Part shown: piece after piece, positions 56,446-64,000 of the stretch
How the letters are laid out: each line of letters begins with the position of its first letter
How positions within the stretch are numbered: position 1 is the stretch's first letter
Assembly: GCF_017876155.1 (NCBI RefSeq)
Contig: NZ_JAGINP010000003.1
Location: 124,001-188,000, forward strand
DNA from: Azospirillum rugosum
Lineage (GTDB): Bacteria > Pseudomonadota > Alphaproteobacteria > Azospirillales > Azospirillaceae
Direction of reading: 5' to 3'
DNA length: 64,000 nucleotides
Made by a program: the position numbers and the translations under genes
The notes under the pieces: generated by a model
Seen by the model: only the letters and a program-made list of their open reading frames with translations
The model's database searches: none
Told to the model about the DNA's origin: nothing

Positions 56446-57288
56446 ATGCTCCAGACCATCACGCCGACAACCACCCGCATCCGCGCCGTCGCCGCCGCGG
56501 CCGGAGCCTTCCTTCTGCCCGCGGCCGCCTGGGCGCAGGACAGCCTTCCCACGGCTCTTCCCCCGGAGGTGGCGCCGGTCGCCACGGCGACTCTGCCGCA
56601 CGACCTGTCGCCCTGGGGCATGTTCATGTCGGCCAGCCCCGTCGTGCAGGCGGTCATGACCGGGCTGGCGCTGGCGTCGGTGGCGACCTGGACGATTTTC
56701 CTGGCGAAGTCCATCGAGCTGTCCAAGGCCAAGCGCCGGGCGCGCGCCGCGCAGGCGGCGCTGGAGCAGGCGCGGAGCCTGACGCAGGCGGCGGAGGCCA
56801 TCGGCTTCGACAAGACCCCGGCGACCGCCTTCCTGCGCGCGGTGATCGCGGAGGCGCACCAGTCCGCCGACGCCCCGTCCCTGGACGGGCTGAAGGAGCG
56901 CGCGGCCTCCCGGCTGGAGCGGATCGAGGCGGCGGAAGGGCGGCGCATGATGCGCGGCACCGGCATCCTCGCCAGCATCGGCTCCACCGCCCCCTTCGTC
57001 GGGCTGTTCGGCACGGTCTGGGGCATCATGACCAGCTTCGTCGGCATCGCGAAGACGCAGACGACCAACCTCGCCGTCGTGGCGCCGGGCATCGCGGAGG
57101 CGCTGCTGGCCACCGCCATCGGGCTGGTCGCGGCCATCCCGGCGGTGGTCGTCTACAACGCCTTCGCCCGGTCGATCGGCGGCTACCGCGCCCAGCTCGG
57201 TGATGCGTCGGCGGCGGTGCAGCGGCTGCTGAGCCGCGACATGGACCGCCGCGCCCTGCCCCGCGTGTCTTCCAAGGCGGCGGAGTAA
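56446..57288 (+). CDS. exbB: ExbB, TonB-system proton channel subunit
   Basis: A 280-residue inner-membrane protein of the MotA/TolQ/ExbB family that harvests the proton gradient for TonB. It has a signal-like N-terminus ([11 protein letters not shown]), then a periplasmic Pro-rich linker and three membrane helices: [36 protein letters not shown], and [27 protein letters not shown] and [10 protein letters not shown] are the family core. It is five bases before exbD. Confidence 0.95.
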   Translation: MLQTITPTTTRIRAVAAAAGAFLLPAAAWAQDSLPTALPPEVAPVATATLPHDLSPWGMFMSASPVVQAVMTGLALASVATWTIFLAKSIELSKAKRRARAAQAALEQARSLTQAAEAIGFDKTPATAFLRAVIAEAHQSADAPSLDGLKERAASRLERIEAAEGRRMMRGTGILASIGSTAPFVGLFGTVWGIMTSFVGIAKTQTTNLAVVAPGIAEALLATAIGLVAAIPAVVVYNAFARSIGGYRAQLGDASAAVQRLLSRDMDRRALPRVSSKAAE

Positions 57289-57293
57289 CGGCG

Positions 57294-57716
57294 ATGGCGG
57301 CGCGTCTGGACAACGGGGACGACCTGTCCGAGAGCCACGACATCAACGTCACGCCCTTCATCGACGTGATGCTGGTGCTGCTGATCATCTTCATGGTGGC
57401 GGCCCCGCTGGCGACGGTGGACGTGCCGGTGGACCTGCCGGCCTCCACCGCGCAGCCGCAGCCCCGCCCCGACAAGCCGCTGTTCCTGACCATCCAGGGC
57501 GACCATTCCCTGTCCGTGGGCGACGCGCCGGTGGCGCGCGGCCAGCTCGCCGCGGCGCTGGACGGCGTGACCGGCGGCGACAAGGGCGCCCGCGTCTTCC
57601 TGCGGGCCGACCGCAGCGTGGATTACGGCGCGCTGACCGAGGTGATGAACGACCTGCGCGCCGCCGGCTACCTGAAGATCGCGCTGGTCGGCCTTGACGG
57701 CTCGGCCGCCAAATGA
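57294..57716 (+). CDS. exbD: ExbD, TonB-system accessory protein
   Basis: A 140-residue protein with one N-terminal membrane helix, [20 protein letters not shown], carrying the conserved pore aspartate in FIDVMLVLL. The periplasmic C-terminus is a small alpha/beta domain ([19 protein letters not shown]). GGAG lies eight bases before the ATG. It overlaps tonB by four bases, indicating coupled translation. Confidence 0.95.
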   Translation: MAARLDNGDDLSESHDINVTPFIDVMLVLLIIFMVAAPLATVDVPVDLPASTAQPQPRPDKPLFLTIQGDHSLSVGDAPVARGQLAAALDGVTGGDKGARVFLRADRSVDYGALTEVMNDLRAAGYLKIALVGLDGSAAK

Positions 57717-58552
57717 GCGCGGCGCCCTTCCACGATGAGGACGGGCGCGACGGCCGGCCTCTGGCGCGCTGGGGCGGCAGCCTTCTGCTGGTGCTGGGCG
57801 CCCACGCCGCGGTCGGGATCGGCGCCATGTCCTGGCGCGTGGCCATGGACGAGGCTGCGGCCCCGCCCCCCGCGGTCATGCTGGACTTGGCACCGCTGCC
57901 CGAGATCGCCCCGCCGCCGCCCGCCGTGGAACCGATTATCCCGGAGCCCGAACCGCCGCCCGAACCGGTCATCGAACCGCCGGAGCCCGAACCCGTGGTG
58001 GAGCCGGAGCCGATCCCGGAGGTGAAGCCCGAGCCGCCCCCGCCGGTTCCGGCCGAGGTCTCGCTTCCCGAACCGCCCAAGCCGAAGCCCAAGCCGAAGG
58101 AGCCGCCCAAGCCGCAGCCGCCGAAGGTCACGCCGCCGAAGCCGCAGGCGCAAGTGAAGCCGGCGCCGACCCCGCCGCAGGCGACCACCGCCCAGACCGC
58201 CCCTTCCGCCCCGGCCGTGGCGTCCTCCCCGTCGCCGGCCCCCGCGGTCGCGCGGAACAGCACGGCGGTGCCGACGTGGCAGGGGCTCGTGCTCGGCCAC
58301 CTGGAGCGGCACAAGCGCTACCCCCGCAGCGCCCAGCTGCGCCGCCAGCAGGGCGTGCCGCAGGTCCGCATCGTCATCGACCGGTCGGGCAAGGTGCTGT
58401 CGGCGCGGCTGGAGAAAAGCTCTGGCATCGAGGCGCTGGACGAGGAAACGGTGGCATTGGCCGAACGCGCCTCCCCCCTGCCCGCCCCGCCGCCGGAAAT
58501 GGCGCAGGACCGGATCGAGCTGGTCGTGCCCGTGCAGTTCGTGATGCGGTGA
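57713..58552 (+). CDS. tonB: TonB energy-transducing protein
   Basis: A 279-residue protein that spans the periplasm and energises outer-membrane receptors. One N-terminal helix (LLLVLGAHAAVGIGAM) is followed by a long Pro/Glu then Pro/Lys spacer (residues 60-170, for example PEPEPPPEPVIEPPEPEP) and a compact C-terminal TonB domain (residues 195-279) with RYPRSAQLRRQQGVPQVRI, VLSARLEKSSGIEALD and the final VVPVQFVMR. Its ATG overlaps exbD. Confidence 0.95.
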   Translation: MSAAPFHDEDGRDGRPLARWGGSLLLVLGAHAAVGIGAMSWRVAMDEAAAPPPAVMLDLAPLPEIAPPPPAVEPIIPEPEPPPEPVIEPPEPEPVVEPEPIPEVKPEPPPPVPAEVSLPEPPKPKPKPKEPPKPQPPKVTPPKPQAQVKPAPTPPQATTAQTAPSAPAVASSPSPAPAVARNSTAVPTWQGLVLGHLERHKRYPRSAQLRRQQGVPQVRIVIDRSGKVLSARLEKSSGIEALDEETVALAERASPLPAPPPEMAQDRIELVVPVQFVMR

Positions 58553-58553
58553 A

Positions 58554-58669
58554 ATCCCCTCTCCCCTCTGGGGAGAGGGTTAGGGTGAGGGGGTTGCGCT
58601 TTTGCCGGACGTACCAAGGTGTCGGGGCCCCCTCACCCTCCCCTCTCCCCAGAGGGGAGAGGGTTGAAC
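58554..58669. repeat. Family A inverted repeat element
   Basis: The third family A copy starts right after the tonB stop codon, with arms CCCCTCTCCCCTCTGGGGAG and the reverse complement. The centre has TGCCGGACGTACCAAGGTGT, related to the centre of the 2074 copy. It may be the tonB transcript end. Confidence 0.85.
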
Positions 58670-58811
58670 GGCCAAATGTGATGGTCCTGGGGCATTTCGG
58701 AGTCCCAGCTTGACAGGGCAGAGCCCCTGACCCACCTTGTGCAGTGCAGCAAAAAACAAGAACCCAATCTCCTGGGGGAGACGCCTTCTCAATCCTTTGA
58801 GGAGGTCTCTG

Positions 58812-59003
58812 ATGAACACGCCTTCCAGCTTCGCGTCCGCCCTTCCAACGCAGCGTGACGCGCGCCTGATCCGCCGCAAGGCCGCGGCGTTACGGGCAGC
58901 GCATATCCGTTCCCTGATCCGCCGCATGGGCGCGGCGTTCGGCAGCTTGAGGGCCGCCTTGAGCGCCATCGCCCCTGGGACGGCGGGTGCGCGGCGGGCA
59001 TAG
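58812..59003 (+). CDS. Small basic protein with internal repeat
   Basis: A 63-residue Arg/Ala-rich protein starting MNTPSSFASALPTQ. GAGGAGG four to ten bases before the ATG gives a strong ribosome site. The middle repeats itself: RLIRRKAAALRAA then SLIRRMGAAFGSLRAA, which suggests an amphipathic helical repeat. It may be a small regulator or membrane-active peptide, but no function can be assigned. It precedes the patatin-like gene by 98 bp. Confidence 0.6.
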   Translation: MNTPSSFASALPTQRDARLIRRKAAALRAAHIRSLIRRMGAAFGSLRAALSAIAPGTAGARRA

Positions 59004-59101
59004 CGCCCGTCCATTCTTTCAACATCACGGTGTACGCCCGACGGCGGGCCGCGCAAGCGGTGCCGCGTGGGCCTTTTGTTTTCATGTGTGGAGTTTCAAC
59101 G

Positions 59102-60064
59102 ATGGAGAGACGAGCGGTCGCCTTGGGCGGCTTCGGAGGTTTCAACCTGCATGGTGCGGGCGTGCTGACGGCGCTGGGGCGCCTGGACGTGATGCCCGAC
59201 CTGTTCACGGTGACCTCCGGACAGATCGTCGTGCTGGCCTCATGGCTGCGCGGCGAGGACGTGCGCAGCCTGCTCCTGAACCACAAGGGTGCCTCCGGCG
59301 GGCTGCTCCAGGCCTGGCGGACGGCCATGTTCGGCCACAGCGGGGTGTTCCGCCCGACGATCCAGGAGCACGCCCGGCGCTGGCTGGACGTGCCGCTGTC
59401 GCCGGACGCCATGCTGGAGCGGCTGATGCCCGCGCGGCAGTACGCCCCGGTGCGCGACCCCGACACGGTCGCGGAGGTCGCCCGGACGCTGAACGAGGCC
59501 GAGGTCGGCGTGGTGTTCAACACCTACGACTTCCGCGCCGGCGAGGGCATCCTGCACGGCAACCCCGCCGCCAAGCGGCTGATGGCCGGCGAGGTCGGGC
59601 TGGAGGACATCACGGCGGAGGCGGTGGAGAGCGCGCTCTGGCTCTACCTCTACGGCTTCGAGGAGGCGCCGGGCGGGCTGATCGACGGCGCCTATCACCG
59701 CAGCGTCATCCTGGCGGAACTGCATGGGTTCGACGAGGTGACGGTCGCCGCCCCCTTCCCCGTCTCGTGGCTGGGCCCGGTGCCGCGCAACCAGCTGGAG
59801 GTCGAGAACTGGAAGATCCGCCAGTGGTTCGCGAACTCCTACAAGGCCGAGGTGGCGCGGCTGCGCCGCGTGATCGAGCTGATGGAGCGCGGCACGCTGA
59901 ACGACCCCGCCTATCGGATCCGCAGCCTGACGGAGCTGCCGCTGCGTCGGCACTACGGCTATTTCGACTATTTCACGGAAAAGGAGGAGGTGTTCGACGA
60001 CGCCCTTCTCCAGGCGCTCGACCGGTTCGGCGAGCCGGCGCGGCTGTGCGTCGGCGCGGAATGA
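59102..60064 (+). CDS. Patatin-like protein with altered nucleophile motif
   Basis: A 320-residue protein of the patatin/lipolytic acyl hydrolase fold. The oxyanion loop reads GGFGGFNLHGAGVLTAL from residue 9. The nucleophile motif reads TVTSGQIVV: Ser39 is kept but both flanking glycines of the usual GxSxG are changed. The dyad partner is IDGAYHRSV near residue 200. It should act on lipid esters if active. GGAG lies eight bases before the ATG at 59102. There is no signal peptide. A hairpin with T-run follows the gene. Confidence 0.72.
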   Translation: MERRAVALGGFGGFNLHGAGVLTALGRLDVMPDLFTVTSGQIVVLASWLRGEDVRSLLLNHKGASGGLLQAWRTAMFGHSGVFRPTIQEHARRWLDVPLSPDAMLERLMPARQYAPVRDPDTVAEVARTLNEAEVGVVFNTYDFRAGEGILHGNPAAKRLMAGEVGLEDITAEAVESALWLYLYGFEEAPGGLIDGAYHRSVILAELHGFDEVTVAAPFPVSWLGPVPRNQLEVENWKIRQWFANSYKAEVARLRRVIELMERGTLNDPAYRIRSLTELPLRRHYGYFDYFTEKEEVFDDALLQALDRFGEPARLCVGAE

Positions 60065-60080
60065 GCTGACGGTGCAGGCT

Positions 60081-60118
60081 GGGTGGAGGGCCTTCGCCGG
60101 CGCTCCACCCGGCCTTTT
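60081..60118 (+). terminator. Intrinsic terminator of the patatin-like gene
   Basis: GGGTGGAG (60081-60088) pairs with CTCCACCC (60103-60110) around a loop of 14, and the following GGCCTTTT ends in four Ts. It lies 16 bases after the stop codon and fits a rho-independent terminator. Confidence 0.75.
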
Positions 60119-60120
60119 GC

Positions 60121-60330
60121 TTATGACGGCCTGTCGGCGGATTCGCTGACGACCGGAACGCCGTCGAGGTCGCGCGGCAGGTCGGCCGGGACGCCGGACC
60201 GGAAGCGGACCGACAGGGCATAGCCGTCGTCGACCTTGGCGACCTCGACGCGATCCATGCCCGGCAACTGGCTCAGGGTCGACAAGTAACGGTCACGGGC
60301 GGCTTCCGCGGCTTCCTTGGCAACTGGCAT
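60121..60330 (-). CDS. Small hypothetical protein
   Basis: A 69-residue protein, MPVAKEAAEAARDRYLSTLS onward, with a helical start and a strand pair (RVEVAKVDDGYALSVRFRSG). The ATG at 60330 is set by GGGAGG five bases before it; an earlier in-frame ATG at 60369 has no site. No family is recognised. The sequence reads like a small soluble domain. Confidence 0.6.
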   Translation of the reverse strand: MPVAKEAAEAARDRYLSTLSQLPGMDRVEVAKVDDGYALSVRFRSGVPADLPRDLDGVPVVSESADRPS

Positions 60331-60513
60331 CTGGACCTCCCTAGCTTTTGTAAAAAGTTGGTGACCCAAACAATATCAGTCAAGGCCGTTATCCTTACGG
60401 CACCCGCGCGCACGGTCCATCCTCCCGGCACGGGAAACCGTTGCGCCGGTTCCGCCGTTCATGACAGGCGAATGTGACAACCCGCCATGTCGGCGGACCG
60501 GAAGAGAGGCCCC

Positions 60514-60858
60514 ATGGACGCGTTGGACCCCGTTGCCGAGGCCCGGCGGCAGGCCGGATTGGAAATCCAGGCCCTGGCGGAGGATTTTGAGCGCAGCGAC
60601 GAATCCGCCTTCCGGCGCACCCGCATCGTCTGCTGGGTGGCCGTGGCGGTGGTGACGCTGATTTTGCTGGTTTTGCTGACGGCCGGCGCGGACTGGCGCT
60701 ACCTGCTGGGATTCTGGGTGGTGATCGTCGGCTTCACCGGGGCGGCCTACGCGGTGTCCACCCACCGCCAGCGGCAGCAGACGAGCCGCCTGCGCGCGCT
60801 GGCGACGCGCTGGCTTACTGGGGGGCTGACCGGCGGCGAGGCTGTTCCGCCGGTGTGA
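60514..60858 (+). CDS. Small membrane protein
   Basis: A 114-residue protein with an N-terminal acidic helix (ARRQAGLEIQALAEDFERSD), two membrane helices (IVCWVAVAVVTLILLVLLTA and LLGFWVVIVGFTGAAYAV) and a basic C-terminal tail. AGAGAGG precedes the ATG at 60514, which is better than the ATG at 60487. No family is recognised; it resembles small two-helix inner-membrane proteins. Confidence 0.6.
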   Translation: MDALDPVAEARRQAGLEIQALAEDFERSDESAFRRTRIVCWVAVAVVTLILLVLLTAGADWRYLLGFWVVIVGFTGAAYAVSTHRQRQQTSRLRALATRWLTGGLTGGEAVPPV

Positions 60859-60880
60859 TGGGCCGCCGGTGTGACGCGTG

Positions 60881-61216
60881 TCACGCCGTGTGCGAGCCGC
60901 GGCGCTTGCGGCGGGTCTGGAAGCGGTGGATGCGCTCGATGACGTCGCCCAGCTCCGCCGCCTCCTCGACCTCGCCGAGGTGGAGCAGGACGCGGATGTA
61001 GGTGTCGATCAGGCCGAGCACGGCCTCCTCGTCGGTCACGCCGTAGGCGGCGCGGCCCAGCGCGTCGACGATCAGCGTGCCGCTGTCGGCGAGCGCCTCC
61101 GCCACCGCGTTGATGGCCTCGTCGAGCGCGTCGTCGTCGTCCGCCGGGGCGTCGAGGACCGGGTCGAGGATGTCGGGGAAGGAAAGCCGGTCGGCGGGAT
61201 CGGGATAGCCAGCCAT
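60881..61216 (-). CDS. Small acidic helical protein
   Basis: A 111-residue soluble protein. The first part is very acidic (LDAPADDDDALDEAINAVAE), the rest helical (VDALGRAAYGVTDEEAVLGL), ending in a basic tail, RRKRRGSHTA. GGAG eight bases before the ATG at 61216 fits. It is on the same strand as the next small gene and RNase J. No function is recognised. Confidence 0.6.
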   Translation of the reverse strand: MAGYPDPADRLSFPDILDPVLDAPADDDDALDEAINAVAEALADSGTLIVDALGRAAYGVTDEEAVLGLIDTYIRVLLHLGEVEEAAELGDVIERIHRFQTRRKRRGSHTA

Positions 61217-61279
61217 GGGCAACTCTCCGGTGTCAAAGGCAGGAAGGCCCGCCGCGGACGAACGGTCCGTTCGTCGGCG

Positions 61280-61501
61280 TCAGGCGGCCTCCTGCAGGGG
61301 TGACTGGCGGGCGAGGCGCAAGGCCTGGTCCTGGGCCGTGCACAGGTCCGGGTAAGTGGCGGCGGGCCGTCCGTCGACGACGACGGCCCAGCCACTCCGG
61401 ACTCCGGCGGCCTTATACTGCAACGTAATGCTCCGGTCGGCGCCTTCCAGTGCCATGCGGAGCGGGGTCGTGAACGACCAGGTCAGGTGTTGTTGTGCCA
61501 T
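61280..61501 (-). CDS. Small hypothetical protein
   Basis: A 73-residue soluble protein starting MAQQHLTWSFTTPLRMALEG, with alternating strands (ITLQYKAAGVRSGWAVVVDG) and a C-terminal helix. GGAGGAGG lies just before the ATG, one of the strongest ribosome sites in the window. It is 57 bp after RNase J on the same strand and may be co-transcribed. Confidence 0.62.
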   Translation of the reverse strand: MAQQHLTWSFTTPLRMALEGADRSITLQYKAAGVRSGWAVVVDGRPAATYPDLCTAQDQALRLARQSPLQEAA

Positions 61502-61558
61502 GATCCTCCTCCTTCGAGGATCGCCTTCAAAATCGTCCGGGGGATTCGGACGGCCGCC

Positions 61559-63124
61559 TCAGGCGGCCACCCTTGTCGTGATCCTGGCCGCGGCGGAAGC
61601 CTCCACGGCCTCCGTCTCTTCGGGCAGGCCGGCCCAGGGGACCAGCTCCCGCCCATTGTTGGCGAGGCGCTTGGCCTCGATGTGGCCGACCACCGCGGTG
61701 CCTTCCTTGGCGATCCGCAGGATGTCGCCATCCTCCGGGATCAGCGCCCGGTCCACGCCGCAGGCGCGGGCGAGGCGGGCGTGCGCCTCCAGATGCTCGA
61801 TCGTGCCGTGCACCGGGACCGCGAAGCGCGGCCGGACCAGGTCGTACATGCGGACCAGGTCGTCCCGCTTCGGGTGGCCGGAGACGTGGATCGGCGCGTC
61901 GGCCGGGGTTACCACGTCCACCCCCTTGGCCTTGAGGTGGCTCTGGATGTCTTCCAGGGTCGCCTCGTTGCCGGGGATGGCGCGGGCGGAGAAGATCACT
62001 GTGTCGCCGGATTCCAGCCACAGCTCGCGGTGGGCGTCGCGGGCGAGCCGGCTGAGCGCCGCGCGCTCCTCCCCCTGGCTGCCGGTGCACAGGAACACGA
62101 GGTTCCGGCGCGGCGTCCAGGACGCCTCCATGATGGAGATGAACTCCGGCGCGGTTTCCAGGTAGCCGCTGGCGCGGGCCGCCTTCTCCATGCGCAGCAT
62201 GGAGCGGCCGACCAGCACGACCTTGCGGTCGTTCGCCTTCGCTGCCTCAGCGACCGCCTGCATACGCGCCACGTTGGACGCGAAGCCGGTCACCGCGATG
62301 GCGCCCTTGCGGCCGCGGAAGGCCTCCATCAGGCCGGCGCGGGCGTCCGCCTCCGACCCGGTGGTGCCGTCCACGTTGGCGTTGGTGCTGTCGCACATCA
62401 TCGCCAGCACGCCCTGGTCGCCCAGCCGCTTCAGCGCGGCGACGTCCATGGTCGGGCCGACCAGCGGGTTCGGGTCGAACTTCCAGTCGCCGGTGTGCAG
62501 CACGTTGCCGGCCTTGGTGCGGATCGCCAGCGACACCGGCTCGGGGATCGAGTGGGTGACGGTGATCGATTCCACGCCGAACGGGCCGACGTTGAAGGAC
62601 GCGCCCGGCTCGAACACCCGGATGCGGACGTGGCGCAGGGCGCCCGTCTCCTTCAGCCGGTCGCGGATGACGTGCGCGGCGAAGGGGGTGGCGTAGATGG
62701 GGCACTCCAGGCGCGGCCACAGATGGTGGATGGCGCCGATGTGGTCCTCGTGCGCGTGGGTCACGACCAAGCCCACGACGTCGTCCATCCGCTCCTCGAT
62801 GAAGGAGGGGTCGGCCATCAGGCTGTCGATGCCCGGCGCCTCGTCGCCCATGAAGGCGACGCCGGCGTCCACGATCAGCCATTTCCCGGCATGGCCGTAG
62901 AGGGCCATGTTCATGCCGATGCGCGAGCAGCCGCCCAGGGGGAGGAACAGGATCTCGTCGTCACCGGGGACCGGGCCGGGAGGCGGTCCGGAGGGGGTGC
63001 GCTTCAGGGGCGCACGGTTCTTGTTGTTGTTGCCGGCGCCGCCGTGCTCATGCGGGCGGTGCGGGAACTGGGGGCGGACTCCGCCCTTCGGCGCCGCACG
63101 GCGGCGCTTATTGTCAAACGTCAT
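61559..63124 (-). CDS. rnj: Ribonuclease J
   Basis: A 521-residue metallo-beta-lactamase/beta-CASP nuclease for mRNA decay and rRNA 5' maturation. The start at 63124 has GAAGG four bases upstream. After a 55-residue basic, Asn-rich leader come the metal motif THAHEDHIGAIHH near residue 122, VLHTGDWKFDP near 210, the beta-CASP part (MCDSTNANVDG, SHP-type VSGHPKRDDLVR), and PVHGTIEHLEAHARLA. The family C-terminal domain seems short, as the protein ends about 55 residues after that histidine region. Confidence 0.93.
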   Translation of the reverse strand: MTFDNKRRRAAPKGGVRPQFPHRPHEHGGAGNNNKNRAPLKRTPSGPPPGPVPGDDEILFLPLGGCSRIGMNMALYGHAGKWLIVDAGVAFMGDEAPGIDSLMADPSFIEERMDDVVGLVVTHAHEDHIGAIHHLWPRLECPIYATPFAAHVIRDRLKETGALRHVRIRVFEPGASFNVGPFGVESITVTHSIPEPVSLAIRTKAGNVLHTGDWKFDPNPLVGPTMDVAALKRLGDQGVLAMMCDSTNANVDGTTGSEADARAGLMEAFRGRKGAIAVTGFASNVARMQAVAEAAKANDRKVVLVGRSMLRMEKAARASGYLETAPEFISIMEASWTPRRNLVFLCTGSQGEERAALSRLARDAHRELWLESGDTVIFSARAIPGNEATLEDIQSHLKAKGVDVVTPADAPIHVSGHPKRDDLVRMYDLVRPRFAVPVHGTIEHLEAHARLARACGVDRALIPEDGDILRIAKEGTAVVGHIEAKRLANNGRELVPWAGLPEETEAVEASAAARITTRVAA

Positions 63125-63548
63125 ACGACCTTCTGCTTCGTCACTCTCTGTGCCGGCATTCAACGCTGCCGGACGGGCGTGCATCGCGTGTCGATGCGGA
63201 TCTGGACCTCCCCGGTCTGGTCAGCGGCGCCATGACACTGGGGAGGTGTCGAGGCAGCCTGCCGACGCGGGGGCCGGGGAGGAGGGGTTTCGAGCCAATA
63301 ATTCAGGCGCAGGCTTTAGTCAACGACCGAATACAGGTCGAGGACCGGGCAGCGCAACCGAAAAAACGGCTCGGAAGGGAGATCGCCGAAAAGTACCGTC
63401 GGTTACAACGGCCGTTTTCCAGCGACCGAGCTTATATGCGCCTCGCAACGGATGTTTCAAGGGACGGCGACAAGAGCGGCGACGACGATCGGCATGGCTG
63501 CCCTGCAGCGGGTTTATAAGGGCGGGTTTATAAGGGGATGCGCATGTG
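63125..63548. other. Intergenic region upstream of RNase J
   Basis: About 420 bp without a convincing gene. Features seen: GACAC/GTGTC arms around 63234-63250 and a direct repeat GGGTTTATAAGGG near 63513 and 63526. It presumably holds the RNase J promoter, which could not be placed. Confidence 0.45.
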
Positions 63549-64000
63549 TCAGGCGGAGCAGGACCCGCCGCCGAGCACGCAGAACTTCGCGCAGTGGCGG
63601 TGGTTCAGCTTGACCGCCCCGTGGTCGAACTGCCCGCCATCGGCGCGCGCGGCCTCGGCGAGGCTGTTGCCCATCTCGAAGCGGGGGTCGTAGGGCAGAA
63701 GCGTGCAGGGCAGGACGACGGCGCGCTCCGCCCCCTTGCGCCTCACCACCATGCGGCTGGAGGCGCACATCATCGCGTCCGGCCGGAGATTCAGGATGCC
63801 CCAGCAGGCGGTGGTGATCTCCGGCACCTCGGCCGTCTCGTCCATCTCCGGGAACAGGACGAGCGCGTGCGGGTCGGCGGCGTCGAGGGCAAGGCCATGT
63901 TCCGCGAACAGGCGGGCGTAGCCGGCGCGCATTGCGGCCTGGTCCTCGCCCCAGCGGGTGCGGCCGGCCACGGTGACGGAGAAGCCCTCGCGGACCAGCC
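63549..64000 (-). CDS. Probable radical SAM protein, C-terminal part
   Basis: The frame is open to the right edge, so only the last 150 residues are visible. They hold several cysteines in a SPASM/twitch-like arrangement: TTACWGILN, MMCASSRMVV, VLPCTLLPYDP and the final HRHCAKFCVLGGGSCSA. Such domains bind extra iron-sulfur clusters after a radical SAM core. The core with CxxxCxxC would be outside the window, so the family is a reasoned guess. The stop is followed by the RNase J upstream region. Confidence 0.7.
   Translation of the reverse strand, partial: LVREGFSVTVAGRTRWGEDQAAMRAGYARLFAEHGLALDAADPHALVLFPEMDETAEVPEITTACWGILNLRPDAMMCASSRMVVRRKGAERAVVLPCTLLPYDPRFEMGNSLAEAARADGGQFDHGAVKLNHRHCAKFCVLGGGSCSA

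Noticed and set aside
63232..63519. A 95-residue plus-strand frame upstream of RNase J
   Set aside because: Composition is random-like (mixed Arg, Gly, Pro, Gln) and no ribosome site precedes it.

Overview
The window is GC-rich, tightly packed proteobacterial chromosome or chromid DNA. The families present (a leucine-degradation operon, DUF2336 and DUF3750 proteins, an LdtR-like MarR regulator, alphaproteobacterial RNase J, a group III truncated globin, a PrtD/PrtE-type type I exporter) and the abundant palindromic intergenic repeats point to an alphaproteobacterium. The overall look is that of Azospirillum or a close relative in the Rhodospirillales. That placement is inference from gene content; no database was searched. 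No rRNA, tRNA, CRISPR array or transposase gene was seen.

Bases 1-21700 (minus strand) are catabolic. Read in transcription order, a branched-chain-type ABC transporter is interleaved with two CoA ligases (livG, an AMP-ligase, livH, livM, livK, livF, a PaaK-like ligase) and followed by an aldehyde dehydrogenase. Then comes a complete leucine/isovalerate operon: isovaleryl-CoA dehydrogenase, thiolase, a second acyl-CoA dehydrogenase, methylcrotonyl-CoA carboxylase beta, methylglutaconyl-CoA hydratase, carboxylase alpha and HMG-CoA lyase. A universal stress protein and the N-terminal two thirds of ETF-ubiquinone oxidoreductase, the electron acceptor for the dehydrogenases, end this part. Two tandem 18-bp palindromes precede the isovaleryl-CoA dehydrogenase gene.

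Bases 21700-28950 hold the regulators. Divergent from livG is an unusual gene for an IclR-type helix-turn-helix fused to a degenerate, C-terminally truncated acyl-CoA synthetase. It is flanked by matching GGTCCAT palindromes and is the best candidate here for an undescribed regulatory system. Next come 3-hydroxyisobutyrate dehydrogenase and an isobutyryl-CoA-type dehydrogenase (valine side), a MatR-like GntR regulator between two TTGTATACAG sites, malonyl-CoA synthetase, and a TetR regulator whose own promoter carries the palindrome seen before the leucine operon.

Bases 29000-48600 are a surface and export region: a DUF2336 protein, an LdtR-like MarR regulator and UDP-glucose 4-epimerase on the minus strand; then a type I secretion ATPase and adaptor, an RTX protein that is almost nothing but calcium-binding repeats, and a glycan cluster. 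The cluster contains two GT2-type and two GT4 glycosyltransferases that look like a duplicated pair, a methyltransferase, a secreted protein of unknown function, a polysaccharide pyruvyl transferase and a membrane-anchored coiled-coil protein. Three of these proteins share a short 'GW.xD' module.

Bases 48700-64000 are mixed housekeeping and accessory genes: a truncated globin, an orphan PstS-like lipoprotein next to a soluble hybrid histidine kinase, a LOG-type phosphoribohydrolase, DUF3750, a small lipoprotein, exbB-exbD-tonB behind a Fur-like box, a patatin-like protein with an altered nucleophile motif, several small hypothetical genes, RNase J, and the C-terminal end of a probable radical SAM protein. 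At least four families of inverted-repeat elements sit between genes throughout.
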